26,542 nucleotides of DNA, taken from an uncultured Clostridia bacterium (GTDB lineage Bacteria > Bacillota > Clostridia > Oscillospirales > CAG-272). The stretch lies in contig CAMFEL010000008.1 of the NCBI GenBank assembly GCA_945949385.1, positions 1 through 26,542 on the forward strand, given 5' to 3'. A program made the position numbers and the translations under genes. Shown here in pieces: positions 7,929 through 15,752 of this stretch; positions within the stretch are counted from its first letter, which is position 1; every line of letters starts with the position of its first letter. The notes under the pieces are model-generated. The model saw only the letters and a program-made list of their open reading frames with translations, did no database searches and was not told the DNA's origin.

Positions 7929-9035
7929 ATGGCAGAGCGAATTTTGTGTGTACTGGGAAAACTCAGAGCCGGCGGCGTGGAAAGTATGATGTATTCATAT
8001 TACCGCCTGCTTGATAAGAATAAGTGGCAGTATGATTTTATCTATGAAGAAGGCTCGGAGTTCGGTATTCCCGATGATATTTTGCAGATGGGTGCCGGCG
8101 CCTTTGTTGTACCCAGCGTTTCAAACCCCATAAAGTATACAAAAGCCGTAAAAGAAATAATTCGAAAAGGCGGTTACCGCATAATTCACTCTAACCTGAA
8201 TACGCTGTCCCTGTTTTCACTGTGGGCGGCAAAATGCTGTAAAGTTAAAATCAGAATTCTTCATAATCATTCCACCTCTTCAGGTGTTGAAAAAAAACGC
8301 GACCTCTTGAAAAAAATGCTTCGCCCATTTAACCGAGCCGTCACCACCGATTTCTGCGCCTGCTCCGAGTATGCAGGCAGATGGATGTACGGTGACCGCG
8401 CTTTTGACGAGGGTAGGGTAACGGTGTTTCGCAACGGCGTGGACACCGATAAGTTTCGCTTTGATTCTGAAAGCCGTGAGGAAATCCGCCGTGAATTCAA
8501 TATTGAAAATAAAACCGTTATAGGTCATATAGGCAGGTTTAATACACAAAAAAACCATACCTTTCTTATTGACCTTTTTCGGGAGTATCATAAAATCAAC
8601 GCTGATTCCGTTCTGCTGTGTGTGGGCGGCGGCGAGCTTATGAATGAGATTAAAGATTATGCAAATAACGCAGGCGTCGGTGACAGCGTTATTTTTGCAG
8701 GGTACAGAAACGCCGATGTTTATAAGTTTTACAGCGCTTTTGATGTTTTCGCCCTGCCGTCTCTGTATGAGGGACTTCCTGTTGTTGCTGTGGAAGCCTG
8801 TGCTGCGGGGCTTCCCGTACTCATGTCGGAATTTGTCACAAAGGAAGCGCTTATTACGGACAGATGTTTTCAGCTCCCCATTACAGATCCCGCTGATTGG
8901 GCACTAAAAATCTCATCTGTTACGGAATGTGACAGAAAAGCGATTGCATCTCAGATGTCATATGGAGACTTCAATATCAGAAACTGCGTAAAGGAGCTTG
9001 AGGACTATTACAGTAAGCGCCTCTCCGAAAAATGA
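7929..9035 (+). CDS. Glycosyltransferase, GT4 family (EpsF-like)
   Basis: 368-aa cytoplasmic/peripheral GT-B-fold glycosyltransferase that would add one sugar from a nucleotide-sugar to a lipid-linked surface glycan. The N-terminal acceptor domain opens with RILCVLGKLRAGGVESMM, the GG(V/A)E loop typical of GT4 enzymes. The C-terminal donor domain has IGHIGRFNTQKNH, then the E-x7-E motif at E281/E289 in YEGLPVVAVEACAAG, which binds and activates the donor. The best match from memory is EpsF-type enzymes of Bacillus exopolysaccharide operons. Start chosen at ATG 7929 (GGAG at 7919-7922); a longer frame from GTG 7905 would begin inside the upstream hairpin. Its stop overlaps the next start by 4 nt (ATGA). 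No good promoter of its own is visible. Confidence 0.9.
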   Translation: MAERILCVLGKLRAGGVESMMYSYYRLLDKNKWQYDFIYEEGSEFGIPDDILQMGAGAFVVPSVSNPIKYTKAVKEIIRKGGYRIIHSNLNTLSLFSLWAAKCCKVKIRILHNHSTSSGVEKKRDLLKKMLRPFNRAVTTDFCACSEYAGRWMYGDRAFDEGRVTVFRNGVDTDKFRFDSESREEIRREFNIENKTVIGHIGRFNTQKNHTFLIDLFREYHKINADSVLLCVGGGELMNEIKDYANNAGVGDSVIFAGYRNADVYKFYSAFDVFALPSLYEGLPVVAVEACAAGLPVLMSEFVTKEALITDRCFQLPITDPADWALKISSVTECDRKAIASQMSYGDFNIRNCVKELEDYYSKRLSEK

Positions 9036-10075
9036 AAAAAGTCGTACATTTCATAATAACCGATGTGTTCTCCGGGGCGGAAAGTGTGGCAGCACACATA
9101 ATTAAAAATCTGCCGTCCGACTGGCAGGGATTTTACGCTGCTCCCGAGGGCAGGGGGCTTAAGACTGTGCGCGCTATGGGAGTAAATGCTATTCCCTGTA
9201 ATACCTCCGATATAAAGGACATAAAGCGCGTATTTGATGAAATAAAGCCTGACGCTGTCCACGCACATGACCCGCGGATGAGTTTTAACTGCGCACTTGC
9301 GGGGATTCCGTTTGTTGCCCATCTTCACAATAATAATCCATGGCTTCGAAAATTGTGTCCCAACAGCATTGCTCTCAGATATGTATGCAAGAGATCGGCG
9401 CGAGTTTTATGCGTGTCGCAAAGTATAATTGACGAGTACATTTTTAAGGACTCAATGGTGAAAAAAGCTGAGGTGCTCCACAACTGCGTAGATGCAGACG
9501 AGGTAAAAAATCTTGCCGCAGAGCCCGTCAGCGATAAATTTGATCTCTGCTTTGTCGGCAGAATGGAAGAAGAAAAGGATCCTCTCGGGTTTATAAGAGT
9601 TATTGCCGACTTGAAAAAACAGCTTCCCAATGTGCGCGCCGTAATGCTTGGGGAGGGCTCACTCCGCGCTGAGGCAGAGGCTCTTGCCGCGTCTCTCGGC
9701 CTTTCGGAAAATATTGCTTTCAAGGGCTTTGACAGAAATCCGTATAAATATATGGCGGCATCAAAAGTGGGCGTCCTTACCTCAAAATGGGAGGGGTTCG
9801 GGCTTGCAGCCGTGGAACAGCTTATTTTGTCAAAACCTTTTGTCGCTTATCCCGTCGGCGGACTTGTAAATATTGTAAACGACGAAAACGGCAAGCTGTG
9901 CCGCGACAGCGCGCAGATGCGCGACGAGCTGTATATGCTGCTTACGGACGGACAGTATTACAGTAAAAAGTCACAGGCGGCCGCTGAATCTGTTGCCCGT
10001 TTTTGTGACAGGGAAGATTATACAAACCGTCTGCTCAAGGCGTACAGCCTATGCGGAAAGTCCCGTGGGGATTGA
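9032..10075 (+). CDS. Glycosyltransferase, GT4 family
   Basis: 347-aa GT-B-fold glycosyltransferase. The N-terminus has VVHFIITDVFSGAESVAAHI (a GAE loop equivalent to the GGAE motif), followed by DAVHAHDPR and AHLHNNNPW in the acceptor domain. The donor domain starts at DLCFVGRMEEEKDP, and the E-x7-E motif is E254/E262 in WEGFGLAAVEQL. It is translationally coupled to the preceding glycosyltransferase through an ATGA overlap, so the two probably act in sequence on the same repeat unit. Sugar specificity cannot be read from the sequence. The gene ends just before a second promoter at 10116-10144. Confidence 0.9.
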   Translation: MKKVVHFIITDVFSGAESVAAHIIKNLPSDWQGFYAAPEGRGLKTVRAMGVNAIPCNTSDIKDIKRVFDEIKPDAVHAHDPRMSFNCALAGIPFVAHLHNNNPWLRKLCPNSIALRYVCKRSARVLCVSQSIIDEYIFKDSMVKKAEVLHNCVDADEVKNLAAEPVSDKFDLCFVGRMEEEKDPLGFIRVIADLKKQLPNVRAVMLGEGSLRAEAEALAASLGLSENIAFKGFDRNPYKYMAASKVGVLTSKWEGFGLAAVEQLILSKPFVAYPVGGLVNIVNDENGKLCRDSAQMRDELYMLLTDGQYYSKKSQAAAESVARFCDREDYTNRLLKAYSLCGKSRGD

Positions 10076-10120
10076 CTTTGTTCCCCGGTGAGGCACGCCG
10101 ACAAAGCAGCGGGGATTGAC
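10067..10120 (+). repeat. Short direct repeat GGGGATTGAC upstream of the polymerase gene
   Basis: GGGGATTGAC occurs at 10067-10076 (spanning the stop of the second glycosyltransferase) and at 10111-10120, where it includes most of the -35 box of the internal promoter. The copies are 44 nt apart, about four helical turns. CTTTGT (10076-10081) and ACAAAG (10101-10106) between them could pair. This may be chance or an operator. Confidence 0.4.
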
Positions 10121-10144
10121 AAGCAGTACCCGCTGTGATAAAAT
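10116..10144 (+). promoter_or_regulatory. Internal sigma-A promoter of the polysaccharide cluster
   Basis: TTGACA (10116-10121), 17-nt spacer, TAAAAT (10139-10144). It lies in the only gap (108 nt) inside the cluster and would drive polymerase, pyruvyl transferase, flippase and Fe-S protein genes independently of the two glycosyltransferases. Confidence 0.8.
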
Positions 10145-10183
10145 ATTTTATATCTATAACATCAGAAAGGCACGGTCCGGACT

Positions 10184-11560
10184 TTGGAATATATACTGTC
10201 GCTGCTGCTGCTCGCACTGAACCTGATCGACTACGAGCACGATATAAATAAAGCAGTATTTTTTGCTGTTAGTCTGGTGCTTTTCTGCGCCCTTTTTGCT
10301 TTTTGCCTGAGAAAGAGCAAGAATTTTCTTGCTGCCTGCGTTATGATGCTGTGTCACACATGGCAGATTTCATGGATAAACATATTCGGCGATCCCTCCG
10401 AATCGCTTCAGCTTCCCTGGTTCTATTTAATCGGCGTTTTGTTGGTGTTTTACGCTGTTGTTAATGCTAAGAAGCTTGCAAAGACCCAAATAGGCAGCGT
10501 GTTGCTCATTGTATTTATCTGCGCATTTATTCTGTCTGTATACCCCCTTTTCAGGTCTCACTCATTAAGCGAGGGACTTAAAGAATTTATTATGATAGGC
10601 TTCTATTTGGCACTTACCTTCATTGCGGCGCTGTGCTCGTCTGCGGTGCCATATGAAAGCAAGAAGCATATCGAAAATGCCTTTATGTTTGCTGTCGTCG
10701 TGACTTCGGCGCTGCTTATATTCCAGTATGCGTATTTCAGCGCTACGGGCACCGCGATATTCAAATTTTCCGTCGGACAGTATTTCGGCGGGACTATGAA
10801 CAGCGCAGGGCTTTTGATGGAGGACACAAGCTGCTCCACCATTATGATTGGCTGCGGAGTCTTCTATATGCTTGAAAGGCTGAATAAAAAGACATGGCTC
10901 CTCTACGGCCCCATGCTGATTGTTACCGTAATAGGACTTGCCTTTACAACCCGACGTACAAGCGTTATTTCCCTCGTTATCATTCTTGTTTTTTATGTAT
11001 TTATCCATTACAAAGGAACGCTCAAAAAAACGGTCATGCTCCTTTTTGTGGCCGGCATAGTGGCAGTAATGGTTGCATATCTGCTGGTGGCAAGACCCGT
11101 TGACGATTTCAGTCAGATGATCAATGAAAACGGTCGAATGGAGTATTATATAAACAGTCTGCGCACCTTCTTAGAAAATCCTTTGGGAATCGGGTATGAT
11201 AATATGTATCTTGCGGACGCGGTGGGCGGATTTATTCCTCACAACACCGTGCTTCGATGGCTTGTAATGGGCGGAATACCCTTTACTGTACCTATGGCAG
11301 CGATTATGCTGCTGACACTGAGAGAATCGTACAGAAAAAAGTTCACCTGCGAATTCTGGGTTCTTTTGTATACAATTTTTGCTTCAAACTTCATACCCGA
11401 TATACTGAATGCAAGGTTTTTTGTAATTCCGTGCATGACTGTGTTCCTGTTCAGCCGGGCAACGACCGGAAACAACGCAAATTCAATTCAAACGGAGGTG
11501 GCACAAAATGAAAAAAGTATTGATGTATCATCACGGCAGCAGCCAGAATCACGGCTGTGA
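10184..11560 (+). CDS. O-antigen/polysaccharide polymerase-like membrane protein (Wzy type)
   Basis: 458-aa integral membrane protein with about 10-12 hydrophobic helices and no enzymatic soluble domain, as in Wzy/O-antigen ligase family proteins that polymerise lipid-linked repeat units outside the membrane. A larger extracytoplasmic loop near 'ARPVDDFSQMINENGRMEYYINSLRTFLENPLGIGYDNMYL' fits the Wzy pattern (R-rich, 'P.GiG..n'), followed by 'HNTVLRWLVMGGIP', resembling the conserved H-N motif of the O-antigen ligase domain. Start is TTG 10184; no in-frame ATG is near, and AGAAAGG at 10164-10170 is the nearest ribosome site. The hydrophilic last ~17 codons overlap the next gene by 53 nt. Assignment rests on topology, the loop and cluster context. 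Confidence 0.8.
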   Translation: MEYILSLLLLALNLIDYEHDINKAVFFAVSLVLFCALFAFCLRKSKNFLAACVMMLCHTWQISWINIFGDPSESLQLPWFYLIGVLLVFYAVVNAKKLAKTQIGSVLLIVFICAFILSVYPLFRSHSLSEGLKEFIMIGFYLALTFIAALCSSAVPYESKKHIENAFMFAVVVTSALLIFQYAYFSATGTAIFKFSVGQYFGGTMNSAGLLMEDTSCSTIMIGCGVFYMLERLNKKTWLLYGPMLIVTVIGLAFTTRRTSVISLVIILVFYVFIHYKGTLKKTVMLLFVAGIVAVMVAYLLVARPVDDFSQMINENGRMEYYINSLRTFLENPLGIGYDNMYLADAVGGFIPHNTVLRWLVMGGIPFTVPMAAIMLLTLRESYRKKFTCEFWVLLYTIFASNFIPDILNARFFVIPCMTVFLFSRATTGNNANSIQTEVAQNEKSIDVSSRQQPESRL

Positions 11561-12716
11561 GGCTATACTCAGGACTATCTCCGGAATAATTGACGAAAAA
11601 TATACGGATACACACTACACGGTTTCATCATTAAACCCCGATCATGACAGATTCTATATAGGCGAGCGGGACGGGAAGTTTGAATTCATATATTCCGATG
11701 TTATGATCACCCGTCTCAGCGCTCTCCGACAGTATTATATCGGAGCTTTCGGCAAGTTTTTCCACAGGATACCTATGTTCTCTCTGCTGTTCAAAGACAC
11801 AGTAAATGCCGCCAAAGAGGCGGATCTTATAATTTCGGTGGGAGGGGACAATTATTCGTATGGGAACAGCGTCGGATTTACTACCATTGACAATCACCTT
11901 CGCTGTCTGTGTCCCTGCTCCGTTTTGTGGGGCTGCTCCATAAATCCCGAGCTTCTTGAAGGGCGCGCCAACAAGTACAAGCTTAAGGGACTCAGCCGTT
12001 TCTCCCTTATCACCGCAAGGGAAAGCCTTACTTACGATGCGCTGATAGGACACGGACTGAAAAACGTAAAGCTTTATCCTGATCCGGCTTTTACCCTGCC
12101 TACGGCAGAGGTTGCGGAGCCCATGTTTGAAAACGGGCGGGACATAGTGGGCGTTAACCTGAGTCCGCTTATTTGCAGCTACGAAAGCGGAGACGGCATA
12201 ACCTTGCGCTCATATACGGCGCTGGTACGCCGCATACTTGATACTACCGATTGGAATGTTGCACTTATTTCCCATGTTGTTAAAAAGAACAGCAGCGACA
12301 GCGATGCCGCACGCGAAATAATGAAGCAGTTTCCCGATGAAGAACGGATTCGTCTGTTTGACCGCGGAGACGCTACACAGATTAAGGGCTACATATCAAA
12401 ATGCCGCTTCTTTGTAGCGGCAAGGACTCATGCTTCCATTGCCGCATATTCCAATTGCATTCCCACCCTGGTAGTCGGTTATTCCGTAAAGGCAAAGGGA
12501 ATAGCTAAAGATCTGTTTGGAGATTGGGAGGGCTACGTTCTTCCCGTTGAAAGCCTTTCCGATGAAAACAGGCTTTGTGAGACTTTTGACCGTCTTGTAA
12601 AAAACGAGGACTCTGTGAGAAATCGCCTGGAGAGTATAATGCCCGATTATATCAGCCGTGCGCGGGCGGTGGGAGATGAAATAGTCCGTCTTACGGAGGA
12701 GTGCGGCCGTGGTTAA
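11508..12716 (+). CDS. Polysaccharide pyruvyl transferase family protein
   Basis: 402-aa member of the CsaB/WcaK-type pyruvyl transferase family, which transfers a pyruvate ketal from phosphoenolpyruvate to a sugar of a surface polymer, adding negative charge. Family features seen are the N-terminal HHGSSQNHGCEAILRT (the N-x-G-x-E/A-x nucleotide-like loop), the 'ADLIISVGGDNYSYG' block, 'CSVLWGCSINPE', 'LYPDPAF' and the C-terminal 'FFVAARTHASIAAYSNCIPTLVVGYSVKAKGIAKD', with the R-x-H that is conserved in the catalytic domain. GGAGG at 11494-11498 precedes the ATG by 9 nt, inside the end of the polymerase gene. The family is regularly found next to the F420-hydrogenase-beta-like gene in polysaccharide clusters, as here. 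Confidence 0.9.
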   Translation: MKKVLMYHHGSSQNHGCEAILRTISGIIDEKYTDTHYTVSSLNPDHDRFYIGERDGKFEFIYSDVMITRLSALRQYYIGAFGKFFHRIPMFSLLFKDTVNAAKEADLIISVGGDNYSYGNSVGFTTIDNHLRCLCPCSVLWGCSINPELLEGRANKYKLKGLSRFSLITARESLTYDALIGHGLKNVKLYPDPAFTLPTAEVAEPMFENGRDIVGVNLSPLICSYESGDGITLRSYTALVRRILDTTDWNVALISHVVKKNSSDSDAAREIMKQFPDEERIRLFDRGDATQIKGYISKCRFFVAARTHASIAAYSNCIPTLVVGYSVKAKGIAKDLFGDWEGYVLPVESLSDENRLCETFDRLVKNEDSVRNRLESIMPDYISRARAVGDEIVRLTEECGRG

Positions 12717-14241
12717 CCAGCGCCGCGTCGGTGCGGTTCTGTCATATGTTTACATAGCGGTAAATATGCTGGTCATGCTGGTATACCAGCCGATCGTGCT
12801 TCGTATTCTCGGTTCTTCCGAGTACGGGCTGTATCAGCTTACCGCATCGGTAATAAACTATCTGACAGTTATGGATCTGGGCTTCGGCAACGGTATTGTG
12901 GTGTTCAGTACCAAATACCGTGCCACCGGAAAATATGAGGAGGAAAAACGCCTCCTCGGTATGTTTTTCGTGATATTTGTGGGTATAGGTATTGTTGCAA
13001 CCTGTGCGGGTCTTGTTCTGACATTCAACGCCCACAGGATATTTGCAGCGTCACTCACGGCGGCGGAAATCGAAAAAAGCAGGATTCTTATGCTTATTCT
13101 GTCCGTCAATATGGGTGTGACCTTTTCCCTGACCATATACAATAAAATAATCATTTCTTACGAGAGCTTTATTTTCGTGAAGCTCATTACCATTGCACGG
13201 GTTCTGCTGAACCCGCTGATCATGCTGCCGCTTCTTTTGCTCGGTGCGGATTCTGTTGCCATGGTGTCTGTGCTGTCTGCGGTTAACGTTGGCTGCCTTT
13301 TGTCAAACTATATATACTGCCGTAAGGTGCTGGGCGTACGGGTACGCTTTTGCGGCTTTGATAAAGCGGTATTTATTCAGATCTTTTCCTATTCCGTGTT
13401 TGTGTTTATAGCGGAAATCGTGGACAAGGTCAACTGGTATGTGGATCAGGCGATTTTAGGTGTGGTTCGGGGTACGGAAGAAGTAACCGTGTACTCCATG
13501 GCGTCTAATTACAATCAAATGGTACTGCTTGTGTCCGGTGCCATGTCCTCCGTGACGCTTCCGAAAATATCGGCTATGGTGGCCAGAAAAGAAAGCGACA
13601 GACGGCTCAGCGACGAATTTATCAAGTTCAGCCGCCTCCAGTTTTTGACCGTCTTTTTCATAGCCGGCGGATTTCTTTTGTTCGGAAAAGAGTTTGTGGT
13701 GTGGCACGCGGGAGAAATTTGCGGGCAGTCATATTATGTGGCGTCTCTGCTTATCTGCGGCGCCCTTATTCCCATAACGCAAAGTATTGCCGTAAACATT
13801 GTGCAGGCAAAGAATATGTTCAAGCCCCGTGCGTTAATTACGCTGATTATGGCAGGTGTGAATGTGGGCATAAGCATTCCCCTTGCCATACGCTTCGGCA
13901 GTGTGGGAAGCGCGGCAGGTACCGCAATAGTGCTCATTCTTGCAAATGTGGTTGCAATGAATATATATTACAGCAAATGGTGCGGCATTGATATCGGCGG
14001 GTACTGGAAAAATATTTTGAGAATACTTCCCGGCGCCGTCATACCCATAGGAATAGCACTGGGCTGGAGATTTGCCGTTCATATTGACGCGTTCTGGAAG
14101 TTCTTTGCGGGCGTGGCTGCTTATTCGGTTACCTACGCTGTGTCTATGTGGTTTATCAGTATGAACTCCTACGAAAAGGGAATTGTTACCGGATTTTTGA
14201 AAAAAATCAAAGCAAAGGCGGTGGGCAAGCGGTGCAGATAG
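12709..14241 (+). CDS. Polysaccharide flippase (Wzx/oligosaccharide flippase family)
   Basis: 510-aa integral membrane protein with about 14 hydrophobic helices, of the polysaccharide biosynthesis/export (MOP superfamily) type that flips undecaprenyl-linked repeat units outward. The N-terminus 'VLSYVYIAVNMLVMLVYQPIVLRILGSSEYGLYQLTASVINYLTVMDLGFGNGI' is a clear family signature: LG..eYGlyql followed by DlGfg.g. Start GTG 12709 is preceded by GGAGGA (12695-12700) and overlaps the pyruvyl transferase stop by 8 nt. The end overlaps the Fe-S protein gene by 10 nt. Together with the polymerase it makes this a Wzx/Wzy-dependent pathway rather than an ABC-exported or synthase-dependent one. Confidence 0.92.
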   Translation: MVNQRRVGAVLSYVYIAVNMLVMLVYQPIVLRILGSSEYGLYQLTASVINYLTVMDLGFGNGIVVFSTKYRATGKYEEEKRLLGMFFVIFVGIGIVATCAGLVLTFNAHRIFAASLTAAEIEKSRILMLILSVNMGVTFSLTIYNKIIISYESFIFVKLITIARVLLNPLIMLPLLLLGADSVAMVSVLSAVNVGCLLSNYIYCRKVLGVRVRFCGFDKAVFIQIFSYSVFVFIAEIVDKVNWYVDQAILGVVRGTEEVTVYSMASNYNQMVLLVSGAMSSVTLPKISAMVARKESDRRLSDEFIKFSRLQFLTVFFIAGGFLLFGKEFVVWHAGEICGQSYYVASLLICGALIPITQSIAVNIVQAKNMFKPRALITLIMAGVNVGISIPLAIRFGSVGSAAGTAIVLILANVVAMNIYYSKWCGIDIGGYWKNILRILPGAVIPIGIALGWRFAVHIDAFWKFFAGVAAYSVTYAVSMWFISMNSYEKGIVTGFLKKIKAKAVGKRCR

Positions 14242-15419
14242 AAACCTTAGGAAAAAAGTGTACGGGCTGCGGCGCCTGCGCTGCCTCTTGTCCTGCCAAA
14301 TGTATCGTTATGAAGCCGGACGGGGAGGGGTTTCTCTATCCCGAGGTAGGAGACGACTGCCTGGGATGCGAGAGATGTACCAAGGTTTGCCCCGTAATAT
14401 CCCATAAAAAAGAGGAAATAAAAGCGCCGAAAACCTTTGCGGCGTATAATAAAAACGATCGGGAACGCTTTTGTTCATCATCCGGCGGTATCTTTATTTT
14501 GCTTGCCAAAAGTATAATCGATGACGGCGGCACGGCTTACGGTGCGGCGCTTCTTGAGGATATGAGCGTGCACCACATAAGAGTCAGTGACACGGGCGAG
14601 CTTTGCCGCCTGCAAGGCTCAAAATATGTGCAGAGCATTGTGGACTCCCATATATACGAGAGCGTAAAGAAAGACCTTGAAGCGGGGAGAAAGGTGCTGT
14701 TCAGCGGTACCCCCTGCCAATGCGCGGCAATGAGCCGCTCGGTGGGGGAGAACGAGGGATTTTTCACGGCGAGCTTCATTTGTCACGGCGTGCCGTCTCC
14801 CGCTGTTTGGCGCGAATATGTAAAAATGCGCGAGGAAAAAGAGAATTCCCGTGTAATAAACGCCTCATTCCGCGACAAACGGCTGGGGTGGGAACACTTT
14901 TCCATGAAAACGGAATTTGAAAACGGCTCCGTTTATACAAAGCCTTTAGAAAAAGATCCCTATCTGCGCGCTTTTCTGCGGAATCTATGCCTGAGAGAAA
15001 GCTGCTATGACTGTACCTTTAAGGGCGACGGAGCATACGGCGGGGCAGATATATTACTGTCCGACTTGTGGGGAGCTGTTCCGGGAATACTTCCCGGAAA
15101 ATTTGATGACAAGGGTCTGTCAGCGGTATATATTATGAGCGAACGCGGAGATCTCCTGTGGGAAAGCGCCAAAGGCGGATGTATATCGGCCTTGGCTGAT
15201 TTCAGTAAAGTCTCCGACAGTAATGAAGCGTTCCGCCGTTCTGTTATAAGACCCGACGCACGGGATGTTTTTATCAGAGAGATTTCGGCGAATACTTTTG
15301 AGGAATGTGTAAATAAATATGCAAAGACGCCCCTCAGAACTCGCCTGAGACGAAAAGCAATAGATTTGTCAAAAAAGCTGAAAATATACGGATTTTTGAA
15401 AAAGCTTGCGGACAGATAA
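14232..15419 (+). CDS. Coenzyme F420 hydrogenase/dehydrogenase beta-subunit family Fe-S protein
   Basis: 395-aa protein with an N-terminal 2x[4Fe-4S] ferredoxin domain: C10-x2-C13-x2-C16-x3-C20-P and C43-x2-C46-x2-C49-x3-C53-P. It is followed by the FrhB-type domain, including 'SGTPCQCAAM', 'FICHGVPSPAVWREY' and 'LRESCYDCTFKG...ADILLSDLWG'. FrhB homologues bind flavin and pass electrons; in bacterial polysaccharide clusters they recur beside pyruvyl transferases, where their substrate is unproven (a redox modification of a sugar is the usual guess). Start chosen at GTG 14232, giving a protein that begins MQIETLGKKCTGCG; the longer frame from GTG 14148 would extend 94 nt into the flippase with no ribosome site. 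Last gene of the cluster; no clear terminator follows. Confidence 0.88.
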   Translation: MQIETLGKKCTGCGACAASCPAKCIVMKPDGEGFLYPEVGDDCLGCERCTKVCPVISHKKEEIKAPKTFAAYNKNDRERFCSSSGGIFILLAKSIIDDGGTAYGAALLEDMSVHHIRVSDTGELCRLQGSKYVQSIVDSHIYESVKKDLEAGRKVLFSGTPCQCAAMSRSVGENEGFFTASFICHGVPSPAVWREYVKMREEKENSRVINASFRDKRLGWEHFSMKTEFENGSVYTKPLEKDPYLRAFLRNLCLRESCYDCTFKGDGAYGGADILLSDLWGAVPGILPGKFDDKGLSAVYIMSERGDLLWESAKGGCISALADFSKVSDSNEAFRRSVIRPDARDVFIREISANTFEECVNKYAKTPLRTRLRRKAIDLSKKLKIYGFLKKLADR

Positions 15420-15459
15420 CCAAATAAGCGGCGATAACGGAAAAATTCATGAAAAGGTA

Positions 15460-15488
15460 TTGCAAAGACCGTATACCCGTGCTATAAT
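15460..15488 (+). promoter_or_regulatory. Promoter for rubredoxin
   Basis: TTGCAA (15460-15465), 17-nt spacer, perfect TATAAT (15483-15488), 45 nt before the rubredoxin ATG. It separates rubredoxin transcription from the polysaccharide cluster. Confidence 0.8.
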
Positions 15489-15533
15489 CACATCTGCAAT
15501 TGGGTAAACTATTTTACGAAAGGAAGAAAGAGA

Positions 15534-15692
15534 ATGAAATACGAGTGCACTATCTGCGGCTACGTATACGACGAGGAAGCGGGAGATCCCGATAACGGTA
15601 TCGAGCCCGGCACCGCGTGGGAAGATCTTCCCGAGACCTTCGCTTGCCCCGTTTGCGGCGTAGAGAAGGCTGATTTCGAGCCTGTTCAGTAA
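15534..15692 (+). CDS. Rubredoxin
   Basis: 52-aa rubredoxin, a one-iron Fe(Cys)4 electron carrier of the cytoplasm, typical of anaerobes where it supplies electrons to oxygen- or peroxide-reducing enzymes such as rubrerythrin and flavodiiron proteins. All four ligands are present in canonical spacing: C5-T-I-C8-G-Y and C38-P-V-C41-G, with the aromatic core Y3, Y10, Y12, W29 and F36. The family length is 52-54 aa, so it is complete. AAAGGA at 15519-15524 gives a good ribosome site for the ATG. It is short, has its own promoter, and is closed by a strong bidirectional terminator; no obvious partner enzyme is in the window. Confidence 0.97.
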   Translation: MKYECTICGYVYDEEAGDPDNGIEPGTAWEDLPETFACPVCGVEKADFEPVQ

Positions 15693-15694
15693 TG

Positions 15695-15726
15695 AAAAAA
15701 CGCTGCCGTCCGGCAGCGTTTTTTTC
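15695..15726. terminator. Bidirectional terminator between rubredoxin and folC
   Basis: CGCTGCCG (15701-15708) and CGGCAGCG (15711-15718) form a perfect 8-bp stem flanked by AAAAAA on the left and TTTTTTT on the right. It therefore works as an intrinsic terminator for rubredoxin on the plus strand and for folC, which ends at 15753 on the minus strand. Confidence 0.93.
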
Positions 15727-15752
15727 ATGTATTCGTTATTCGGAGCAAGCTT

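Noticed and set aside
15447..15728. 93-codon minus-strand frame over the rubredoxin gene
   Set aside because: Rubredoxin on the plus strand is unambiguous (two C-x2-C-G motifs), and the minus frame runs through the terminator stem.
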